A stretch of DNA of 59,984 bases, taken from the NCBI GenBank assembly GCA_945487035.1, contig CALYTI010000010.1:1-59984 (forward strand). The letters are read 5' to 3'. A model generated the notes under the pieces. It was not told the DNA's origin. It worked only from the letters and a program-made list of their open reading frames with translations, and searched no databases. The DNA is from an uncultured Bacteroidales bacterium (lineage in GTDB: Bacteria > Bacteroidota > Bacteroidia > Bacteroidales > UBA932). The position numbers and the translations under genes are program-made. Position 1 is the stretch's first letter; each line of letters begins with the position of its first letter. Shown in pieces: positions 54,901 through 59,984 of this stretch.

Positions 54901-55438
54901 CACTTACTCGGGAACGTCCGGACAGAGGTATTCATACATTTTCTATGATACCACCGATACTGATATCAACGGAGACGGCATAGCGCTGAACACCCTTCTA
55001 TACATCCCTACCGAGGATGAGGTTCTTTCAATGAATTGGTCTAAGACTGCAGATGCAGTCGCTTTTGAGGAATTCATTGCTTCCGACAAGTATCTGAGAA
55101 CTCACCGTGGACAGTGGAGTGAGCGCAATGCGGGCATATCCAAATTCGAGCATCATATCGATATGCAGATTGCCCAGGACATCTTCTACGACAAGGCCAA
55201 CAAGCGCAAGCTCCAGGTTACACTTGATGTTGTGAACCTCAGCAATATGCTCAACCGCAACTGGGGCCTTTACTACGCAAATTCAATCTACCGTGCCCCT
55301 CTTACCGTGGACGGAAAGACAGTTGACGCTGCCGGCAACATTACCCCTAAGTATTCGTTCCGCAACGACAATGTAATCTATCTTTCAGATTTCTCCTCAA
55401 GATGGCGCTGCCAGCTTGGAGTCAAACTGACTTTTTAA
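51998..55438 (+). CDS. Oar-like TonB-dependent outer membrane receptor (second paralogue)
   Basis: Signal peptide MTKFLKALVAVLTTILCVSP ends at AFAQ. Its domain order equals that of the first paralogue: regulatory-like domain (TTSSVSGIVTDENGAPLEGS, TPTGSQYYAVANSSGQYFI), ELDAVVVVSESSF, plug (VLDIVKFTPQAAS, FQIDGAVANDSFG, IDALEEIQ-like LDAIEEIQVVVAPFDVRQS, GGGINAITKSGTN), barrel to LGVKLTF. Length 1146 aa. Unlike the first, it is followed after 20 bp by a large surface lipoprotein, probably its partner. The pair likely arose by tandem duplication. Confidence 0.9.
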   Translation: MTKFLKALVAVLTTILCVSPAFAQVTTSSVSGIVTDENGAPLEGSVIIAVHTPTGSQYYAVANSSGQYFINGMRTGGPYEVEISFLGMEARRYTDITLKLGETYEINASLKASNELDAVVVVSESSFNASKTGAGSSFSLRQVEQMPSISKSVLDIVKFTPQAASSKQGGMSIGGASPRYNSFQIDGAVANDSFGLSSDGMNGANVGANPISLDAIEEIQVVVAPFDVRQSGFTGGGINAITKSGTNKVKGTFYSRYYDQNFIGTTPGPTDLNDPFALSSLDPILDADGNKTGEGRRTKYDQQLTETYGFTLGAPIVKNKLFVFLSAEYYNNTQPNIYSPVAGSYEDQDTRLLKTPITIGGEEHKYFDSAVAQEAIDLYLKYYTNNGLDANGVKVVEGFDLQKTHKKSLNTLARIDWNINEDNKLMLRYQLLDANNESRGQGAKTYYFNNSNYDRVNRTHTIVGELNSRISDNISNELRATAVLVNEVRTTPYAAPTIYTSGDNTVLDLGTHYCSYINKILTNTYTLTDNLTIALGNHTITAGTHNELYSFANAYRTYATGQFYFSEMNDYFLQTPDNITASEYRYNYADPTVEGVTGPDWFATTYALQLGLYLQDEWKPSRDFTLTYGIRADVPMLLNKPTTNPDYNANAAVYSTDPSEQVGIIPDAQILWSPRVGFRWFADEEHKTLLRGGVGLFTGRVPFVWLSNAYNNTGMETKSLDIKDKNMLALLPITTDPYNDIVLGNKFTWYKNEATGKSVAKADAFDANGNLKEGIVAVKGLQGSGAGQTINTLSKNFKYPQVFRANIGLDQEFEGGWKITLDALFSKTFNNIYFRNIALEQKGSILPVGSSNPDVAAPFYAAKTSDYSTIISLGNTNLGYSYSLSAKLEKHFNFGLDLMAAYTYGHSYSCNDGLSSQAHSNLSTLKSVDINNPELSYSIFDQPHKVSGVAMYTSPSYAGGLMRTSVSLTYSGTSGQRYSYIFYDTTDTDINGDGIALNTLLYIPTEDEVLSMNWSKTADAVAFEEFIASDKYLRTHRGQWSERNAGISKFEHHIDMQIAQDIFYDKANKRKLQVTLDVVNLSNMLNRNWGLYYANSIYRAPLTVDGKTVDAAGNITPKYSFRNDNVIYLSDFSSRWRCQLGVKLTF

Positions 55439-55458
55439 ATAATTAACTCATAAAGCAA

Positions 55459-58400
55459 ATGAAGAAAACAATCAAACTTTTTGGAGTTGTCCTCGCAGCT
55501 GCTGCAATGTTTGCTGCCTGCGTTCAGGACCAGGAGGTAAAGCCTGCAGAAAAGGCTACCACACTCTCCATTGAGCCTGCCACCATCGAGGCTGAGATTG
55601 CTCCTAACGGACCATTCGATGTTCAGGTGAAGGCCAATGGTACCTGGGTTGTTGTCAACTCTCTTGATTGGGTGACAGTTGAACCTAACAAGGGAGAGGG
55701 TGACGCTACCGTACAAGTAACAGTCGCTGCCAATGAAAAGGACGGAGAGCAGCTTGCTCCAAGATCTGGAGAAATCTCTTTCATCGGTGCAGCCACCTGT
55801 TCACAGACCCTTGCTATCGCACAGGCAGGCAATGAGGACCTTCTCATCGAGGCTGTTCCTTATCAGATCAATTTCTGCGAAGGACAGGGTACCTGGACTA
55901 TCGAAGATAAGACCCTTCCGGAGGCCCTCACCTATGTATGGGCGCAGACCGAGAAATACGGTATGAAGGCATCCGCTTACCTGAATCAGTGCTATGCTGT
56001 TGAGAGCTGGCTTATCTCTCCTGTATTCGATCTTACCAAAGAGACGGTAGCTATCCTCAATATCGAGCATGCACTCAACAAGGGAAGCAACGCCAAGTGC
56101 GCAGTTATGGCCAAGACAACCGATTCTGCAGAGTGGGTTAAACTTGATGTTCCTACCTGGCCGGGTACTGCAAACGAGGATGGAAGCTACACCGGCTCAA
56201 GCTGGGATTTCGTAGAGTCCGGAGATATCGACCTTACCGCATTCTGCGGAAAGAAGGCTCAGATTGCTTTCGTTTACGGTTCTACCGATGCTGACGCTCC
56301 TACCTGGGAGATTAAGACTGTTGTTGTTACCAACGACGCAAGCCCTAAGTTCAGCGTTCCTACAGAGGATATCAACATCCGTGCATTCGACACCGAGGCT
56401 ACCATCAAGGTTTCCGGAAATGTTGACTGGACCGCAGTTGCATCCGAGGGTGCTGTTGTTGAGCCTGCAGAGGGTAAGGGTGGTCTCACCGTTACCGTTA
56501 CTGTTCCTGAAAATACCGATATGGAGAACGTCAAGGAGTACACCGTTACCTTCAAGACAACTGCTGCCGTTGAGACTGCAGAGTATGTTGTGAAGATAAT
56601 TCAGGCTAAGGCTGAGGAACTCCCTGCTACTACTCTCTCAGAGATTTTCGAGAAGGGTGTGGGCGTTTATGCTACCGGAGAACTCACCGTTATGGCCAAG
56701 GCTTCAGGCAATGTGATTGTCAGCGACGGTACAGCCAATATGATGTACTACAAGAGCGGCAACGAGCTCGTTCCAGGTCAGGTTATCAAGTTTGCGAACG
56801 CTGATGTACAGGAACGCAATGGCCTCCTCCAGATTAACGGTTCAGAGTTTGAACTTCTTGAGAAGACTGTAACTCCTGAGTACGGTACCGCAGTTGAGAT
56901 TGCAACTGACGAGGATGTGCAGAATTGGGGTGGAGAGCCTCAGTACCAGTACATCCACTTCACCGGTGTGATGGGCGATGACAACAGGACCATCAAGTGC
57001 GGTGAGTGGGGACTCTACATCGTCAAGACTGAGGGCTTTGCCGGCAAGACCGTAAGCGTTTACGGCTATGCAAACGGAAAGGCTTCTTCATACCAGACCA
57101 TCACCACCACCCTCGTTTCTATTGAGGCAATCGGCGGTGAGGAGCCGGGCCCGGAGCCGACCCCTGAGGCCGCTACTCTCGCCCAGATTTTCGAGAAGGG
57201 TGCAGGTACTTATGCTACAGGAGAACTCACCGTTATGGCTAAGGCTGCCGGCAATGTGATTGTCAGCGACGGTACAGCCAATATGATGTATTACCTGAAG
57301 GATAACGAGCTTCTCCCTGGACAGGTTATCAAGTTTGCCAAAGCTGTAGTATCCGAGCGCAATGGACTTCTTCAGATTGCCGATTCAGAGTATGAGCTTC
57401 TCGACAAGACCGTTACCCCTGAGCACGGCACCGCAGTTGAGATTGCAACTGACGAGGATGTTCAGAACTGGGGCGGAGTACCTCAGTACCAGTACATCCA
57501 CTTTACCGGTGTGATGGGCGACGACAACAGGACCATTAAGGTTGGCGAGTGGGGAATCTTCATCGTTAAGACAGAGGGCTATGCAGGAAAGAAGGTAAGC
57601 GTTTACGGCTATGCCAACGGCAAGGCTACCTCATACCAGACCATCACCACAACCCTCGTTTCCATTGAGGAAGTTGCAGGTGAGGAGCCTGAACCGGAGC
57701 CGGTTCCTGCAACCGCTACTCTCGCCCATATTTTCGAGAAGGGTGTCGGTACTTATGCTACAGGAGAACTCACCGTTATGGCCAAGGCTGCCGGCAATGT
57801 GATTGTCAGCGACGGTACAGCCAATATGATGTACTACAAGAGTGGCAACGAGCTTGTTCCTGGCCAGGTTATCAAGTTTGCGAACGCTGATGTACAGGAA
57901 CGCAATGGCCTCCTCCAGATTAACGGTTCAGAGTTTGAACTTCTTGAGAAGACTGTAACTCCTGAGTACGGTACCGCAGTTGAGATTGCAACCGACGAGG
58001 ATGTTCAGAATTGGGGTGGGGAGCCTCAGTACCAGTACATCCACTTCACCGGAGTGATGGGCTCTGACAACAGGACCGTCAAAGTTAATGAGTGGGGTAT
58101 CTACATCATCGCAACCGAGGGCTATGCCGGAAAGAAGGTTAGTGTTTACGGCTATGCCAACGGAACTGCCGGCGCCAAATACCAGACCATCACCACAACC
58201 CTCGTTTCCATCGAGGAAGTTGCAGGTGAGGAGCCTGAACCGGAGCCGGTTCCTGAAACCACTACTCTCGCCCAGATTTTCGAGAAGGGTGTCGGTACTT
58301 ATGCTACAGGAGAACTCACCGTTATGGCTAAGGCTGCAGGCAATGTGATTGTCAGCGACGGTACAGCCAATATGATGTACTACAAGAGTGGCAACGAGCT

Positions 58401-59544
58401 TGCTCCTGGCCAGGTTATCAAGTTTGAGAGCGCTGAAGTATCTGAGCGCAATGGTCTTCTCCAGATTAACGGTTCAGATTATGAGCTCCTTGAGAAGACC
58501 GTAACCCCTGAGTACGGCACTGCAGTTGAGATTGCAACCGACGAGGATGTTCAGAACTGGGGCGGAGTACCTCAGTATCAGTATATCCACTTCACCGGTG
58601 TGATGGGCTCTGACAACAGGACCATTAAGGTCGGCGAATGGGGAATCTACATCGTCAAGACCGAGGGTTATGCCGGACAGACCGTAAGCGTTTACGGCTA
58701 TGCTAACGGAAAGGCTACTTCATACAAGACCATCACCACAACCCTCGTTTCCATCGAGGCAACCGAGATTCCAGGTATCATTACCGTGAAGAAATCCGTA
58801 AGTCTTGAGGTCGGCGCCACCGCCGAGCTTGCCGCTACCGTTAACTCCGGTGCTGCTGTCAGCTACGCTTCTGCTGACGAGACTGTCGCTACTGTTTCCG
58901 CTGAGGGTGTCGTTACCGCCGTTAAGGAGGGCACTACCACCATCACCGTCACCGCTCCGGCTACCGGCATCTACACCGCCGCTTCCGCCGAGGTAGCAGT
59001 GACCGTTAAGGCTGCTTCAGCCGGTGGAGATGATCCGGTTGTTGCTGCCGGAACAGTTCTTTGGAAGGAAACTTTCGGAGATTGGGGAGTCAACTCGACT
59101 ACTTTCACAAATTTGTCAGTTTTAGGTGAATATGACGGTTCCGGTACTGAAGGATATGAGGAGAATGCTAATGTAAGCTTGACAGCTTCTTCCGATCAGG
59201 TTAGAGGCACAACAGCATCAGGTACCAACTGTACAAGTGGACATCTTTGGTTCAACAAATCTCAGAATGCTGATGTGACCACATCTCCTATCCGTCTTTA
59301 TGGTGCGACGAATTTGATTCTCTCCTATGACCAGGGTACAAGTGGCTCTTCATTGACTCCTTCTTATAGTGTTGATAATGGTGCTACCTGGGTTGAGTTG
59401 GATGCTTCAGGTCCTGGTGCTTCAACAGTTAATTCATATGCAATTACAGTAGATGCTGAGACGATTATCCTTAAGTTCTCACACTTCTCTACTAATGCAA
59501 AGAATACTAGGTTTGACAATCCTTCACTCACTGTTGCTGAGTAG
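55459..59544 (+). CDS. Large surface lipoprotein with BACON-like domains and four tandem OB-fold-like repeats
   Basis: Signal peptide II MKKTIKLFGVVLAAAAMFAA with Cys after it. Order: BACON-like domain (about 35-125, TWVVVNSLDWVTVEPNKGEG), a jelly-roll-like domain (about 130-295), a second BACON-like domain (about 298-388, VDWTAVASEGAVVEPAEGKG), four repeats of about 181 aa (about 393-1100), a Big_2 Ig-like domain (about 1112-1185, SYASADETVATVSAEGVVTA), and a C-terminal jelly-roll (VLWKETFGDWGVNS, TRFDNPSLTV). Each repeat has an OB-fold-like half (TGELTVMAKAAGNVIVSDGT, GQVIKF, RNGLLQI) and a second half with EIATDEDVQNWGG and YQYIHFTGVMG, joined by acidic Glu/Pro linkers. It likely binds or displays ligands for the receptor encoded 20 bp upstream; no enzyme motif is visible. 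Confidence 0.88.
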   Translation: MKKTIKLFGVVLAAAAMFAACVQDQEVKPAEKATTLSIEPATIEAEIAPNGPFDVQVKANGTWVVVNSLDWVTVEPNKGEGDATVQVTVAANEKDGEQLAPRSGEISFIGAATCSQTLAIAQAGNEDLLIEAVPYQINFCEGQGTWTIEDKTLPEALTYVWAQTEKYGMKASAYLNQCYAVESWLISPVFDLTKETVAILNIEHALNKGSNAKCAVMAKTTDSAEWVKLDVPTWPGTANEDGSYTGSSWDFVESGDIDLTAFCGKKAQIAFVYGSTDADAPTWEIKTVVVTNDASPKFSVPTEDINIRAFDTEATIKVSGNVDWTAVASEGAVVEPAEGKGGLTVTVTVPENTDMENVKEYTVTFKTTAAVETAEYVVKIIQAKAEELPATTLSEIFEKGVGVYATGELTVMAKASGNVIVSDGTANMMYYKSGNELVPGQVIKFANADVQERNGLLQINGSEFELLEKTVTPEYGTAVEIATDEDVQNWGGEPQYQYIHFTGVMGDDNRTIKCGEWGLYIVKTEGFAGKTVSVYGYANGKASSYQTITTTLVSIEAIGGEEPGPEPTPEAATLAQIFEKGAGTYATGELTVMAKAAGNVIVSDGTANMMYYLKDNELLPGQVIKFAKAVVSERNGLLQIADSEYELLDKTVTPEHGTAVEIATDEDVQNWGGVPQYQYIHFTGVMGDDNRTIKVGEWGIFIVKTEGYAGKKVSVYGYANGKATSYQTITTTLVSIEEVAGEEPEPEPVPATATLAHIFEKGVGTYATGELTVMAKAAGNVIVSDGTANMMYYKSGNELVPGQVIKFANADVQERNGLLQINGSEFELLEKTVTPEYGTAVEIATDEDVQNWGGEPQYQYIHFTGVMGSDNRTVKVNEWGIYIIATEGYAGKKVSVYGYANGTAGAKYQTITTTLVSIEEVAGEEPEPEPVPETTTLAQIFEKGVGTYATGELTVMAKAAGNVIVSDGTANMMYYKSGNELAPGQVIKFESAEVSERNGLLQINGSDYELLEKTVTPEYGTAVEIATDEDVQNWGGVPQYQYIHFTGVMGSDNRTIKVGEWGIYIVKTEGYAGQTVSVYGYANGKATSYKTITTTLVSIEATEIPGIITVKKSVSLEVGATAELAATVNSGAAVSYASADETVATVSAEGVVTAVKEGTTTITVTAPATGIYTAASAEVAVTVKAASAGGDDPVVAAGTVLWKETFGDWGVNSTTFTNLSVLGEYDGSGTEGYEENANVSLTASSDQVRGTTASGTNCTSGHLWFNKSQNADVTTSPIRLYGATNLILSYDQGTSGSSLTPSYSVDNGATWVELDASGPGASTVNSYAITVDAETIILKFSHFSTNAKNTRFDNPSLTVAE
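56635..58762 (+). repeat. Four tandem coding repeats of about 543 bp
   Basis: Units begin at 56635, 57178, 57721 and 58267, each at a Leu-x-x-Ile-Phe-Glu-Lys-Gly segment; periods 543, 543 and 546 bp. Units 1 and 3 share an identical 128-bp tract (56779-56906 and 57865-57992), while units 2 and 4 differ there at many sites. The last unit lacks the acidic linker. Confidence 0.95.
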
Positions 59545-59572
59545 TAATCTGCGCAACACTCTTATAATCAAA

Positions 59573-59603
59573 CAGGTCGGTCCTTTTCGGTCCGACTTGT
59601 TTT
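59573..59603 (+). terminator. Intrinsic terminator after the repeat lipoprotein
   Basis: CAGGTCGGTCC (59573-59583) pairs with GGTCCGACTTG (59589-59599), with one T-T mismatch and one G-U, around TTTTC, followed by TTTT. It is 28 bp after the stop codon. Confidence 0.75.
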
Positions 59604-59984
59604 CACTTCATCCCTTCCGGTGTCGCCGTCCGCCCGGCCCGACCCAGCGCCTGCCTGGCCTACATGGCTGGCTGGTAAACCACCTCCGGCTACGGTGTTA
59701 GACGTTGTTCAAAATCGTTTTGGGATTCACCCCTCTCAGAATGCACTCTGTGGCCGGTTAATCCCAGAGTGGGGGCAACAGGTCGCCGTTTTGGGATTCG
59801 CCCCCGCCAGAGGGCTCTCCAGAGCACATCAATCCCAAAACGATTTGGAACAAGGGCAACTGAGGGACCCCGGAGAGGTGATTTGCCTACGAGTCAGACA
59901 AATAAGCAGCCTTTTGAGCACAAGACCGAGTGTTTGTATCTAAAGAAACAGCTCAGGAGTTAAAGAATCGTACATAAATAAACG
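59604..59984. other. Non-coding right end
   Basis: About 380 bp without a supportable gene on either strand; all frames entering from the right edge on the minus strand stop within about 15 codons. The only structure seen is the inverted-repeat element at 59705-59853. Confidence 0.7.
59705..59853. repeat. 149-bp element with 23-bp terminal inverted repeats
   Basis: The left arm (59705-59727, core CGTTTTGGGATT) and right arm (59831-59853) are complementary at 22 of 23 positions. A third copy of the core with its CCCC tail lies inside at 59787-59804, and a partial reverse copy (AATCCC...GGGGG) at 59760-59775. Size and plan resemble 44660-44801, though the arm sequences differ apart from the shared CAAAATC. 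Confidence 0.75.

Noticed and set aside
56635..58762. CRISPR-like array
   Set aside because: The repeats are 543-bp coding units without spacers; no cas gene is present.
1..59984. tRNA, rRNA, tmRNA, insertion sequence or prophage genes
   Set aside because: None seen by eye on either strand; no transposase, integrase or tRNA-like cloverleaf was noticed in the few intergenic spaces.

Overview
The window comes from a Bacteroidota genome, almost certainly order Bacteroidales; the genus cannot be fixed from sequence alone. The evidence is SusC/SusD pairs, a hybrid two-component system (HTCS) regulator, Oar-like TonB receptors, SPII lipoproteins, and promoters of the Bacteroidota type (-33 TTTG, -7 TAnnTTTG). 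Base composition is moderately GC-rich. No tRNA, rRNA, CRISPR array, transposase or phage gene was seen.

Region 1 (1-28016) is a polysaccharide utilisation locus (PUL). On the minus strand, cut by the left edge, is one very long fusion: an endonuclease/exonuclease/phosphatase (EEP) fold, a GH33 sialidase and a SASA-type sialate O-acetylesterase. Divergent from it lies an HTCS regulator, followed by a tightly packed plus-strand operon of about 20 kb: susC-susD-susC-susD, a lipoprotein with a possible phosphodiester-glycosidase domain, a GH28-like lipoprotein, a GH20 hexosaminidase, a GH28-like/GH3 fusion, and a GDPD-like protein. The HTCS gene and the first susC share a 25-bp sequence (20 of 25 identical) just upstream of similarly spaced promoter boxes, which suggests a common operator. 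Sialidase, acetylesterase and hexosaminidase together with up to three phosphodiester-type folds suggest a sialylated and perhaps phosphodiester-linked glycoconjugate as substrate (inference).

Region 2 (28042-44287) is housekeeping. The minus-strand shape operon mreB-mreC-mreD-mrdA-rodA is followed by divergent ispD, then an Lrp/AsnC regulator and topA on the minus strand. A plus-strand wall operon then runs mrcA - alpha/beta hydrolase - membrane-anchored MurF-like ligase - ddl - prmC. Both ddl and prmC carry in-frame low-complexity insertions, about 40 aa (Gly/Lys) and about 120 aa (Ala/Ser/Pro). Between prmC and smpB lie about 885 bp of non-coding DNA full of hairpins, direct repeats and an inverted-repeat element.

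Region 3 (45173-48279) holds smpB, pncB and metK on the minus strand. The metK leader contains a strong candidate SAM-II riboswitch placed directly before the start codon.

Region 4 (48249-59984) holds two paralogous Oar-like TonB-dependent receptors. The first has a leader with a promoter, a terminator hairpin and a small ORF that runs through the terminator. The second has a promoter whose -33 box lies in the loop of the preceding terminator; it is followed by a 1361-aa surface lipoprotein with four tandem repeats of about 181 aa. The right end is non-coding and holds a 149-bp inverted-repeat element built on a plan similar to the one beside prmC.
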